A stretch of 64,000 nucleotides of DNA, from positions 170,325 to 234,324 of the forward strand of contig QKCJ01000024.1 in the NCBI GenBank assembly GCA_003245715.1, in the 5' to 3' direction. The translations under genes were made by a program, and so were the position numbers. The stretch is from a bacterium. GTDB lineage: Bacteria; Planctomycetota; SZUA-567. Shown in pieces: positions 44,342 to 53,649 of this stretch (position 1 is the first letter of the stretch; every line of letters starts with the position of its first letter). The notes beneath the pieces were generated by a model. The model did not search any database and was not told the origin of the DNA. It worked only from the letters and a program-made list of their open reading frames with translations.

Positions 44342-45145
44342 ATGGCAACGGAAATTCATCCAACAGCAATTGTTGACCAGGCAGCGAAGATCGGCGAAGA
44401 TGTTAAGATCGGACCTTTCTGCATTGTCGGGCCTGAGGCGGTTATCGGTGATGGTACAGAACTCATGCCCCACGCCCAGATTATCGGCATGACCACTGTC
44501 GGCAAGAACAATAAAATCTCAGCCGGGGCAGTCCTCGGCGGTGACCCGCAGGATGTAGGATATAAAAATGAACCGACAAGAGTTGTCGTCGGCGATAACA
44601 ACATCATCCGCGAATTCGCGACCATCAACCGCGGCACAACCAAGCAGAACGGCGTGACCATTGTCGGAAGCAATAACCTGATTATGGCCTACGTCCACAT
44701 CGCCCACGACTGTGTTATCGGCAACAACTGCGCTTTTGCCAACCTCACCCAGTTTGCCGGGCACGTTCATTGCGGCAGCTATGTCTTCACCTCAGCCAGC
44801 GCCAAGATTCACCAGTTCTGCTCCATCGGCGACCGCTGCTTTATCGCGCCCAATGCAATGCTTAACAATGACGCCATCCCCGGAATAATGTACTTCGGAC
44901 ATCCGGCCGTGCCGCGCGGGCTTAATCTTGTCAATCTCAAGCGCGCAGGCTTCAGCCCTGACGAACTCAAGGGAATCAAGAAAGCCTATAAAATTCTTCT
45001 GCGCAACAATGACACTCTCAAAGCCGGACTTGAAGAGCTTGAAGCCTCAGACATAACTGGAATCGAATTTGTCGCAAATATGATTGCCAGCGTCAAGAAA
45101 TCTCTCTCCTGCACCAAGAGCCGTTCAAGCCTGGAGTATGAATGA
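44342..45145 (+). CDS. lpxA: UDP-N-acetylglucosamine acyltransferase
   Basis: 267 residues, normal length. First acylation of lipid A synthesis. Left-handed beta helix of hexapeptide repeats (about 1-190) with the catalytic histidine in 'MAYVHIAHDCVIGNN', the 'GGDPQD' and 'IREFATINRGT' motifs, and a helical C-terminal region (about 195-260). GGATACAGTACA precedes the ATG. The next gene starts inside its stop codon (ATGA overlap). Confidence 0.96.
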   Translation: MATEIHPTAIVDQAAKIGEDVKIGPFCIVGPEAVIGDGTELMPHAQIIGMTTVGKNNKISAGAVLGGDPQDVGYKNEPTRVVVGDNNIIREFATINRGTTKQNGVTIVGSNNLIMAYVHIAHDCVIGNNCAFANLTQFAGHVHCGSYVFTSASAKIHQFCSIGDRCFIAPNAMLNNDAIPGIMYFGHPAVPRGLNLVNLKRAGFSPDELKGIKKAYKILLRNNDTLKAGLEELEASDITGIEFVANMIASVKKSLSCTKSRSSLEYE

Positions 45146-45693
45146 TTTGCTGTCCGCTCTGTAAAAGCAAGCTGATACGGCGCGACTATGCCCCCTCACG
45201 GGGATACATCCTCACGCTGGCGGGCATGGCTGTTTTATTTGTCCGTTCCTACGTCAACCCGGCGATACTTTACCCGGCGTTGCTAATTGAGGACAAGCGT
45301 CTGCTAGTTATCGGGCTGGGGCTTTTTGCGTATGGCATGTACTGCATATTCCGGCATGACAACCGCTACTGTGACAGTTGCGGCTATCGTTTCCGCAAAC
45401 CATGTAACGAAGCACCGGCAATTAAATTCGCCGAGATCAGAAACGATCCCGCTTCTGTTGAAAGCCATAGCCATAACGCCAAAAGTAGTGGTGATAGCAC
45501 AGAGAATAATCTAAAGACGCTTAATCCGGCAAACCTGAAGCCGGTGCTGGCGTGTCTGAAATTCAAAAACCCGCAACAGCGCAAGCAGGCCGCCCAGACA
45601 CTCAGGGAAGCAACCGGCGAGGATTTTGGTGAAGATTATCAGGCGTGGAGCAATTGGCTTAAAGAAAATACAAACAAAAGCGAGACCGATTAA
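45142..45693 (+). CDS. Hypothetical membrane protein with a split zinc ribbon
   Basis: 183 residues. It opens with 'CCPLCKSKLIRRDY', has two hydrophobic helices (about 22-40 and 48-70), and then 'RYCDSCGYRFRKP' (about 74-86). The two CxxC halves could close one zinc ribbon on the cytoplasmic side of a helical hairpin. Residues 85-135 are a polar linker, and the C-terminal 45 residues form a helical domain ('NPQQRKQAAQTLREATGEDF', ending in tryptophan-rich 'YQAWSNWLKE') like a HEAT/armadillo tail. The ATG overlaps the lpxA stop, so it is coupled to lpxA. Family not recognised. Confidence 0.75.
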   Translation: MICCPLCKSKLIRRDYAPSRGYILTLAGMAVLFVRSYVNPAILYPALLIEDKRLLVIGLGLFAYGMYCIFRHDNRYCDSCGYRFRKPCNEAPAIKFAEIRNDPASVESHSHNAKSSGDSTENNLKTLNPANLKPVLACLKFKNPQQRKQAAQTLREATGEDFGEDYQAWSNWLKENTNKSETD

Positions 45694-45702
45694 GGTCTCG
45701 CT
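45679..45702. terminator. Bidirectional terminator between the lpx and flagellar units
   Basis: AGCGAGACC (45679-45687) and GGTCTCGCT (45694-45702) pair perfectly and include the stop codon of the zinc-ribbon gene in the loop. A T run follows on the plus strand (45702-45708), and the minus side reads TTTTGTTTG, so it can end both convergent transcripts. Confidence 0.85.
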
Positions 45703-45728
45703 TTTTTATTTAACAATCCACGCCGATT

Positions 45729-46226
45729 TTACGCAGTCTTATCAACCAGACGCAAACCACCACGCCCGGACTGACCCTTTGGCGAATAAGTCTTATTAAC
45801 GGTACTTGCCTCGCTTATCATTTTCAGAAATCCCTTCACATGCTCAACAGAAGCCTTCAGAAGTTCTTCATTCTGCCGGGAACGGTAGCGCAACTTATCA
45901 AGAACCGCCTTTAAAACATCACGGGCCTTATCAAGCTGCTTGATATGCGGATTCTCAGGCAGACGTTCGACCAGTGCGGTGATCGTTATCGGCTCGGCTT
46001 CAATCTTAAGGGTAGCCTTGAGAAAGGCCATCAGTTTCACTCTCAGGTCTTCCGCTTTTTCAACATTTGAAATCAAATCCTGCTCACGGGTAAGAATCTC
46101 TTCCATGAGTACAATATCTCCCTCAATAATAGCCTTGCGCTTGAGTTCGGCTTCCTCAAGAAGCTTGCCATGCAACTGCCCAAGCAGGGTTATTACTTTT
46201 ACGAGACTAACAAGTTGGTCTTCCAT
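45729..46226 (-). CDS. flgN: FlgN-like flagellar chaperone
   Basis: 165 residues, almost all helical, as in FlgN (chaperone for the hook-filament junction proteins FlgK and FlgL). Typical is the N-terminal 'LLEEAELKRKAIIEGDIVLM' and 'REQDLISNVEKAEDLR' pattern. The C-terminal 30 residues are basic and unstructured. Last gene of the flgF-G-A-H-I-J-N run, 64 bases after flgJ, with GGAGG 5 bases before the ATG. flgK and flgL are not in this window. Confidence 0.8.
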   Translation of the reverse strand: MEDQLVSLVKVITLLGQLHGKLLEEAELKRKAIIEGDIVLMEEILTREQDLISNVEKAEDLRVKLMAFLKATLKIEAEPITITALVERLPENPHIKQLDKARDVLKAVLDKLRYRSRQNEELLKASVEHVKGFLKMISEASTVNKTYSPKGQSGRGGLRLVDKTA

Positions 46227-46290
46227 AATGACCTCCTTACTCCAAGCTGCATTTTATGCAGAACTAAAAACACACCACCCCCGCAGTATG

Positions 46291-46647
46291 TTATTTTGCT
46301 TTATAAGCCGCCGCCGCATTACGATTCTGCAGCGATTTGTAAACCATGTCAGAGATCCCATATTTCTCTGAATAAGCCATGTTACGGGAATACTCGTCAT
46401 TGAGCATATCCTGAAAGAATTCTTCGCCCTCACCGCCGTGGCCGAACTCACTCTTGTCAACAGTCGAGTTCATGATCTTCATCATCTGCCCAACAAAGAG
46501 CGCGGTAAATTCTTTTGCCGCTGTACGGAGGGACTGCTCGTCATCGCCCTTAGTCAGAGCTTTGCTGATATCACTCTTGGTAACCGAACCTGAATACAGG
46601 TTGCGTACATCACCGGCTCCCATAGCTGAACTCATTGCGTCACTCAT
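46291..46647 (-). CDS. flgJ: Flagellar rod-binding protein, FlgJ N-terminal type
   Basis: 118 residues. The rod-binding motif is 'AAKEFTALFVGQMMKIMNST', followed by 'GEEFFQDMLNDEYSRNMA'. The muramidase domain of enterobacterial FlgJ is absent, as in many other phyla, so peptidoglycan opening must be done by another enzyme. AAGGAGAGG precedes the ATG. Nine bases after flgI. Confidence 0.9.
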   Translation of the reverse strand: MSDAMSSAMGAGDVRNLYSGSVTKSDISKALTKGDDEQSLRTAAKEFTALFVGQMMKIMNSTVDKSEFGHGGEGEEFFQDMLNDEYSRNMAYSEKYGISDMVYKSLQNRNAAAAYKAK

Positions 46648-46656
46648 GACCTCTCC

Positions 46657-47775
46657 TTATTCAACTACCAGTCTGGCCTGAACAAGACCTGAAGACTTAA
46701 GCTGCTCAAGAATCTTGATAATATCATCGGTATTACAGCGCATCGCTGAAAGAGTATCAACCAGACTCTGCAGACTCCGCCTGCCAACTCCGCCAGACTC
46801 ATACGGCCCATGCACATCAACCATTGAACGGGGTGTGTCATTCTCAATCGAGTAACGCACGCCACCATCTTCTGTAGCCGGGGTAAGGGTAACCGTTCTT
46901 CCCTTATAGCTGATGAATCCCGGCTGCACCTCAACCTCACCGGTTACAACAGCAATCCCTTTCTGGGCGTTGAGCCTGATCTCGGCAACCGTTTCAACCC
47001 TGACATCAAGACTGAGGATGCGTGAAATATACTCAACCTGACGATGCATAAACTCGCTGGGGATCTTGATAACAACTTCTTTTGGATCAATCGCGCGGGC
47101 CACAATAACTTTCGGCATGGCCCCGTCACTGAAACCGACAACGCGCCCCATGCTCGGGTTTGTACGCTGATCGGTATTGATGTTTTTGGCAATACCCGCA
47201 GCATCAGTAAAACTCGCCCGCTCAAGAATCAGACGGAAGATCCCGCTACTGTCAATCACCCTGCGGTTGGCCATTGTCGCATCGATAACAATACCGCCCT
47301 CAGCAATCTGGCCGGTCGTCAGATTCTCGCCGCTGGCAATCCTGCCCTGCGCCCTGACAATTGCTTCACCGGCAGAATGAAATTTAAGGACTGTACTTGA
47401 GAGTACGCCACCATTAAGGCTGGACGCGCCGTTTGCCGAGCTTACCCGGATAGTGATCTTGTCACCCGGTCTTGCAAATGGATTAATCTCGGCATCAACA
47501 GTCACAAGCGCAATATTTTTTGACGCGAGGTCTGCTTCAGAAAAGCTAAACTGATTAGCTTCAAGATACTTTTTCTTCATCTTCATTACAGCGTCTTTTG
47601 AATCACCGGTACCATTAAGGCCGTAGACTACGCCAATACCGCTTACCGGCATCGGATCCGCATTAAGGATGCGGCAGAACGACCCGATCTTGACGGCATG
47701 AGCGTTCTGCATAAATGGCAGAAACACCAAAGCGCTCAAGGCGATGAGTAAAGTTTTTCTGTAGTTTAAAAGCAT
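46657..47775 (-). CDS. flgI: Flagellar P-ring protein
   Basis: 372 residues, standard length. Signal peptide about 1-27. Conserved family segments: 'IGSFCRILNADPMPVSGIGV', 'GLNGTGDSKDA', 'INPFARPGDKITIRVSS', 'GAMPKVIVARAIDPKEVVIK' and a C-terminal 'LVDTLSAMRCNTDDIIKILE'. Forms the ring in the peptidoglycan layer. A two-ring outer bushing (with FlgH) implies an outer membrane. Confidence 0.96.
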   Translation of the reverse strand: MLLNYRKTLLIALSALVFLPFMQNAHAVKIGSFCRILNADPMPVSGIGVVYGLNGTGDSKDAVMKMKKKYLEANQFSFSEADLASKNIALVTVDAEINPFARPGDKITIRVSSANGASSLNGGVLSSTVLKFHSAGEAIVRAQGRIASGENLTTGQIAEGGIVIDATMANRRVIDSSGIFRLILERASFTDAAGIAKNINTDQRTNPSMGRVVGFSDGAMPKVIVARAIDPKEVVIKIPSEFMHRQVEYISRILSLDVRVETVAEIRLNAQKGIAVVTGEVEVQPGFISYKGRTVTLTPATEDGGVRYSIENDTPRSMVDVHGPYESGGVGRRSLQSLVDTLSAMRCNTDDIIKILEQLKSSGLVQARLVVE

Positions 47776-47824
47776 CTGGCTTTCCTCAAATCTCAGCTAT
47801 CACAAACCTGTAAATTATACTTTA

Positions 47825-48595
47825 TTAAATCGGCTTAAACTTGTTAATCAGTTTAGTCAGCCAACCCGGTCTAACCGCGTCTGTAACCTCGCCCTCACCG
47901 CTCAGGGTAATTCTCATATCAATAATCTTTTCGCCAACAACTTCAGATTCATCATTGAGGTCGTTGGGATCAACAACCCCGACAAGTGTTACCGTCTGAG
48001 TTTCGCCATTAACCTGAACAATCTTTTTCGCCTCAACAACAAGATGCTTATTAGGCAGCACTTCAATAACCTGACCACTGAGCTTGGTTGTAAAGGTATT
48101 GCTACGGTCGGTTGTTCCTTCGCCTTTATGTTCATTCTTGGAATCAAAAAGAATCTGTGAATTTGTATCATTACCTACGTTATCGCCGGTAGTATCACCA
48201 TCTTCACGCGCCATTGAATAAGGCTTGAGAGCAATATCACCATTTTCGTTGTGGTCAATTGTAAACCAGTTCTGCAGATTAAACTTTGTTGTATTCTCTG
48301 CTTTAAGCTCGGTATTGGCGTCAATTGACGTATCAGTCTGATCATCAATCACAAAGGTCACGCGGTCATGAATCTTGCTTGCACGCGGCTTAACCATCTC
48401 ATTTTTATTACCGCCGTAGGCAACAAAGAACTTGGCCATCACCCGGCTCTGGGCTATTGAGCTGTCAAGCTCTTCTTCACGGAGGATATTCTCTGCTTCC
48501 TCCATCTTGCTGATAACCCCGTAACCGCCATCACCCGCACAAACAATCCCCGCAACGGAGAAAAACAACCCTGTAATTATAGTTCTGCGCAACAT
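47825..48595 (-). CDS. flgH: Flagellar L-ring protein
   Basis: 256 residues. The C-terminal half has the FlgH pattern 'GQVIEVLPNKHLVVEAKKIV' and 'LVGVVDPNDLNDESEVVGEK'. FlgH is normally a lipoprotein, but the N-terminus (MLRRTIITGLFFSVAGIVCA) has no good lipobox: the cysteine is preceded by G-I-V. It also has an acidic low-complexity stretch (about 95-160) where the family is usually shorter. It forms the outer-membrane ring. The ATG is preceded by GAGGGGAAA. Confidence 0.92.
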   Translation of the reverse strand: MLRRTIITGLFFSVAGIVCAGDGGYGVISKMEEAENILREEELDSSIAQSRVMAKFFVAYGGNKNEMVKPRASKIHDRVTFVIDDQTDTSIDANTELKAENTTKFNLQNWFTIDHNENGDIALKPYSMAREDGDTTGDNVGNDTNSQILFDSKNEHKGEGTTDRSNTFTTKLSGQVIEVLPNKHLVVEAKKIVQVNGETQTVTLVGVVDPNDLNDESEVVGEKIIDMRITLSGEGEVTDAVRPGWLTKLINKFKPI

Positions 48596-48610
48596 AAAAT
48601 TTCCCCTCGG

Positions 48611-49822
48611 CTATTTTTTTTCACTAGGTACATTTCCAGCACTCGGAACATCTGCTGTACCAGGACCGGTAATAACAACCGTATACGAGCGGCTGCTGTC
48701 TGCCACTGACTGAACTTTAATGTAATCACCCTTACGGCCATCTGAAAGGGCAAGAACCATTTCCTTAATCTGAAAACCTGAACGTGATGCAATCAGTGTC
48801 AGCGGCTTGCCTTTCACCACATCAAGCGTCGAATTAAAGTCTCCAGGACATACCGCATCACCCGCGCGCAGAGTCTTTGAGGAAATACGCCCAACAAACT
48901 CATCAGGATTTGCACACTCAAGCGGAATCCCCGGTTTATACTGAACGCAGCGTATTTCAACATCACCACGGCGCACAACTTCATCTTTTCTCAGTGCCCT
49001 GACCAGAATCGCAACCTTCACACTCACCGCAATATTTACATCCGCCTCCCCAAAACCGATAACCTTTCCTTGGGGACTGCAGAGAAAGAGCGTAAGTTCC
49101 GAGCGACCTGTCAAAGCACCGCGGCTGATACCATCTACCTTAATAGAAAAATAATCCTGCTCAGTCAGCTTATAGCCACGGACAACAGCAACAACCTCCG
49201 CATCCTTCTGACCAAGACGGTTAGCAACATACTGCTTTATCGCACGTGAAATCGCCAACTTGTTACGCTGCTCGCGTTCTTTTTCAACATCTTCCTGACT
49301 CTTGACATTAGCATTTGCCGCAACTGCTTTTTTGGGGATAAACGCCGGATCGTCAGTAAACTCTTCCTCTTCAACCTTGACAATCACTTTTTTTACAGGC
49401 TCAGGTTTATAGTCTTTTGCTTCTTCGTAAGCTTTTACCCTGTAGCTTGTTTTTTGCGTAGAAGCTGTTTCTGTTTTATGCTTTCCGCCATTATCAGCCG
49501 CGTCTGCAATCTCAGCCACACCTTTAAGGATGACCTTATCAGCACCGGTAATTTCAATACCATTGTAAAGACCTGTAGCTTTCAGGCGGCGGATAACCCA
49601 TTCGCGCGTAATAACCGCTTCGCTTCCAACCTTCGGCGCCTTTCCGATAAATACCCGCGCCACCGAACCACTCACGTCTTCATTGAGCTTTGCAATTTCA
49701 CCAAGGCGTACATATCCGGGTTTAACCTGCGCACTCTCAGGCAAAATAATTTCAGTCCCGGCAACAGCGCTCCAAACCATTGCCAGAGCCAGCATACCAA
49801 TTGTTTTAAAATTCCGAAGCAT
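48611..49822 (-). CDS. flgA: P-ring assembly chaperone, long FlgA
   Basis: 403 residues, against about 220-250 in enterobacteria. Signal peptide about 1-22. Residues about 110-200 are a charged linker ('VKVEEEEFTDDPAFIPKKAV'), and the C-terminal SAF domain (about 275-380) shows 'RKDEVVRRGDVEIRCV', 'GRISSKTLRAGDAV' and 'VKGKPLTLIASRSGFQIK'. It assists P-ring assembly in the periplasm. The middle extension has no recognised domain. flgH follows 15 bases later. Confidence 0.9.
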   Translation of the reverse strand: MLRNFKTIGMLALAMVWSAVAGTEIILPESAQVKPGYVRLGEIAKLNEDVSGSVARVFIGKAPKVGSEAVITREWVIRRLKATGLYNGIEITGADKVILKGVAEIADAADNGGKHKTETASTQKTSYRVKAYEEAKDYKPEPVKKVIVKVEEEEFTDDPAFIPKKAVAANANVKSQEDVEKEREQRNKLAISRAIKQYVANRLGQKDAEVVAVVRGYKLTEQDYFSIKVDGISRGALTGRSELTLFLCSPQGKVIGFGEADVNIAVSVKVAILVRALRKDEVVRRGDVEIRCVQYKPGIPLECANPDEFVGRISSKTLRAGDAVCPGDFNSTLDVVKGKPLTLIASRSGFQIKEMVLALSDGRKGDYIKVQSVADSSRSYTVVITGPGTADVPSAGNVPSEKK

Positions 49823-49846
49823 TCCCGTTCTCCAGTCTTTAACTTA

Positions 49847-50647
49847 TTACTGCTTTAGTGAACTTACTGTCTGCAGCATTGAATCAGAGGTCTGAATACT
49901 GCGGGAGTTAAACTCGTATGAGCGCTGCGCACTAATCATGTTAACCATCTCTGTAACCGCATCCACGTTTGAACCTTCAACCCAGCCGCCAAGAACAGAA
50001 CCGTAACCGTCAGTGCTTGGCAGGCCTTGCGTGGCCGGACCGGATGAATCTGTCTCAAGCCATAAGTTGTTGCCGTATGCCTGAAGACCTGCGGGGTTGA
50101 TGAAGCTGAAAAGCTGCACCTGACCGGCATCAACCATGTTTCCGCTTGCCGGGTCGCGATACTGGACAACCCCACCCAGAGTCACGCTAGGATCCTGCGC
50201 ACCTGTCGGGATACCGGTAATTGGCGGATTGAGTGAAAGCCCTTCAGTAGTTCTAAGCTCACCGGTGTCATCGACAACAAAAGAACCGTCACGCGTATAG
50301 GCCGTCCGACCATCAGCCATTGTTATCGAGAAGAATGAGGTATCATCCTGAATCATCATATTCGACCAGACGTTACTCTCGTATGGGTTACCCTGGGTAA
50401 AAATCGGAGTAGTCGCGGCCAGGCGTACACCGTTACCAATCTGAATACCCACCGGGATATTTGTTCCCGCTTCTCCGCCCTGCAAACCCGCAGCACGGAC
50501 ACTCTGATAAAACAGATCCTGAAAGTTCAGGTGGCGACGCTTGTAACCATTGGTGTTTACGTTGGTAAGATCATGGGAAATGGAGTCGATATTTTCCTGC
50601 ATGGCACGCATGCCGGTTGCTCCACTCCATAAACTGCGAATCATCAT
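49847..50647 (-). CDS. flgG: Flagellar distal rod protein
   Basis: 266 residues, standard length. 'SLWSGATGMRAMQENIDSIS' and 'DLTNVNTNGYKRRHLNFQDL' at the N-terminus, 'YTRDGSFVVDDTGELRTTEG' in the middle, and 'EGSNVDAVTEMVNMISAQRS' with 'NSRSIQTSDSMLQTVSSL' at the C-terminus are diagnostic of FlgG. Exported by the flagellar type III system without a cleaved signal. AAGGAGT precedes the ATG. Confidence 0.96.
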   Translation of the reverse strand: MMIRSLWSGATGMRAMQENIDSISHDLTNVNTNGYKRRHLNFQDLFYQSVRAAGLQGGEAGTNIPVGIQIGNGVRLAATTPIFTQGNPYESNVWSNMMIQDDTSFFSITMADGRTAYTRDGSFVVDDTGELRTTEGLSLNPPITGIPTGAQDPSVTLGGVVQYRDPASGNMVDAGQVQLFSFINPAGLQAYGNNLWLETDSSGPATQGLPSTDGYGSVLGGWVEGSNVDAVTEMVNMISAQRSYEFNSRSIQTSDSMLQTVSSLKQ

Positions 50648-50681
50648 TTTACCATACTCCTTTTATATAGAAAATTACTCT

Positions 50682-51476
50682 TTATTTTGCGGTCAGTTTG
50701 CTGATTGCCGTGCCCAGTGTTGAGTCCTGAATCTTCAGAAAACGCATGTTCTGCTCATACATCCGGTGCCCCTCAATCATGTTTACCATCTCATAGATCG
50801 GATCAGTAGAAGACTGCTCAAGCATACCCGAAACAATATCACCCTGACCGTCATTCATCTGCGCACCGTTTACCTCAAAGATGCTGTTACCTAGTTTCTT
50901 CAAACCTCTCTGCGCCTCTGCCAGAGTTGTCGTCGCCAGACCAACCCGGCCAACAAGGTTTGACGCACCATTTATAACCACCTCAATATCACCGTTACGG
51001 TTTACCTCAACCTTACCGCCTGAGGGGATTGTGATCGTCTGGTTGTTGTCATCTAGAACCGGCGTTCCGTCAGTAGTAACGAGCGTTCCGGCACTGTTAA
51101 TTACAAAATTACCATTTCTGGTGTAACCGACAGATTCGCCATTCTCTCCCTGCATCTGAACCTTGAAGAAGCTGACCTCTCCCTGCTTATCATTAATGGC
51201 CAGATCAAGAGGGTTTCTGGTCTCGCGCATCGGGCCTGGTGAAAAATCCGTCATCGTACGGTCCATCCAGACACCGCCGCCGGTCTTTTCAAGTATCAGA
51301 TCAGACTCTCTGCGATTTAACCCCTTCCAGACACTCTCAGCCGGAATATCCTGAAAAGTGGCATAATCGGGCTTAAAGCCGCTTGTTTCGCTGTTAGCCA
51401 GATTATTGGCCACATTTTCGTGCTTTGCCATCTCCACCATGGCTCCCATGGTTGAAAGATACATGCCGTTAATCAT
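50682..51476 (-). CDS. flgF: Flagellar proximal rod protein
   Basis: 264 residues from ATG 51476. Rod/hook family N-terminus 'MINGMYLSTMGAMVEMAKHE' and 'VANNLANSETSGFKPDYATF', mid-part 'VGYTRNGNFVINSAGTLVTT' and C-terminus 'DPIYEMVNMIEGHRMYEQN'. It is placed directly before flgG, as FlgF usually is. The frame extends upstream to 51623, but those codons lie in a different frame from a small ORF that overlaps the flgF start. Confidence 0.93.
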   Translation of the reverse strand: MINGMYLSTMGAMVEMAKHENVANNLANSETSGFKPDYATFQDIPAESVWKGLNRRESDLILEKTGGGVWMDRTMTDFSPGPMRETRNPLDLAINDKQGEVSFFKVQMQGENGESVGYTRNGNFVINSAGTLVTTDGTPVLDDNNQTITIPSGGKVEVNRNGDIEVVINGASNLVGRVGLATTTLAEAQRGLKKLGNSIFEVNGAQMNDGQGDIVSGMLEQSSTDPIYEMVNMIEGHRMYEQNMRFLKIQDSTLGTAISKLTAK

Positions 51477-51630
51477 TAACGTGCGCCTTTTCTTCTTTAG
51501 CAACCTTATGATTCTTTTCCCCGTCACCCTCATGTTCTGCATCCCGGCAGAGCTTAAGCAGTGAGGCTCCAAGTTTCTCGGCCCGTAAAGAGCGGAAAGA
51601 ATCCCCAAAAAATTCTCGTGCAAGCATCAT
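51469..51630 (-). CDS. Small ORF (53 codons) overlapping the flgF start
   Basis: Reads from ATG 51630 (or the next codon) to TAA at 51471-51469, overlapping the flgF start by 8 bases in the arrangement expected for translational coupling. GAAGGAAACAGT precedes the first ATG. The product is basic and acidic by turns, with a helix-like start 'MMLAREFFGDSFRSLRAEKL' and a charged tail. No family recognised. It may be a real small flagellar-operon protein or a leader ORF that drives flgF translation. Confidence 0.5.
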   Translation of the reverse strand: MMLAREFFGDSFRSLRAEKLGASLLKLCRDAEHEGDGEKNHKVAKEEKAHVND

Positions 51631-51754
51631 ACTGTTTCCTTCGATCTCAATTTGTCATTACCAGAGTGGCACGACAACCTACTTGCAACAACTATTCCAA
51701 CCTGATACCAAATCAGTGAAGAATAAATAACTTTTACCGCAGGAGGCGTTTTTC

Positions 51755-51961
51755 ATGCAATTTATCGTCCAACTATTACCGAATATTCAATTAAAGTTGA
51801 TATTTTTCTTGAAATTTTTTATAAATCGGCAGCTAAATCAGAATTTCATGGGCGGTAATACGGAAAAATTTGCCGTTAAAACTGCTGACAATGGTCTTAA
51901 TTTGACGTTGCTTTGCGATTTTTCAACTATAATAACGAGTAAAGTGTTAAAATTGCAATAA
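51755..51961 (+). CDS. Possible small protein with a strong ribosome-binding site
   Basis: 68 codons, ATG preceded by AGGAGG at an 8-base distance, the strongest such site in this region. The product has a hydrophobic N-terminal half ('VQLLPNIQLKLIFFLKFFIN') and a polar C-terminal half. It is A+T-rich with no recognised family, so it may be chance. The guaB promoter starts 27 bases after its stop. Confidence 0.3.
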   Translation: MQFIVQLLPNIQLKLIFFLKFFINRQLNQNFMGGNTEKFAVKTADNGLNLTLLCDFSTIITSKVLKLQ

Positions 51962-51987
51962 TATATAACCGAAAGCCGTACCCACGC

Positions 51988-52016
51988 TTGACAATGCCGA
52001 CCCATGGCTTTATACT
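51988..52016 (+). promoter_or_regulatory. Near-consensus promoter of guaB
   Basis: TTGACA (51988-51993), exactly 17 bases, TATACT (52011-52016). Predicted start near 52023, giving a leader of about 110 bases before guaB. Confidence 0.75.
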
Positions 52017-52039
52017 CTTACCTTTTACTATTTATATGC

Positions 52040-52074
52040 CACCCGCCTTTGCAGCAGCAGGCGAGGTGCTTTTT
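52040..52074 (+). terminator. Attenuator-like hairpin in the guaB leader
   Basis: CACC-CGCC (52040-52047) pairs with GGCG-a-GGTG (52060-52068), one A bulged, followed by C and five T (52070-52074). It lies between the guaB promoter and its start codon, so it would stop transcription after about 50 bases unless antiterminated. Confidence 0.6.
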
Positions 52075-52093
52075 ACTACATTAATATTATTAA

Positions 52094-53587
<1,494 letters not shown>

Positions 53588-53649
53588 ATTTATACGCCGT
53601 AAGTTACGCCGCCTCAATAGCGGCACTCCATGAAACGGATCAAAAAAAA

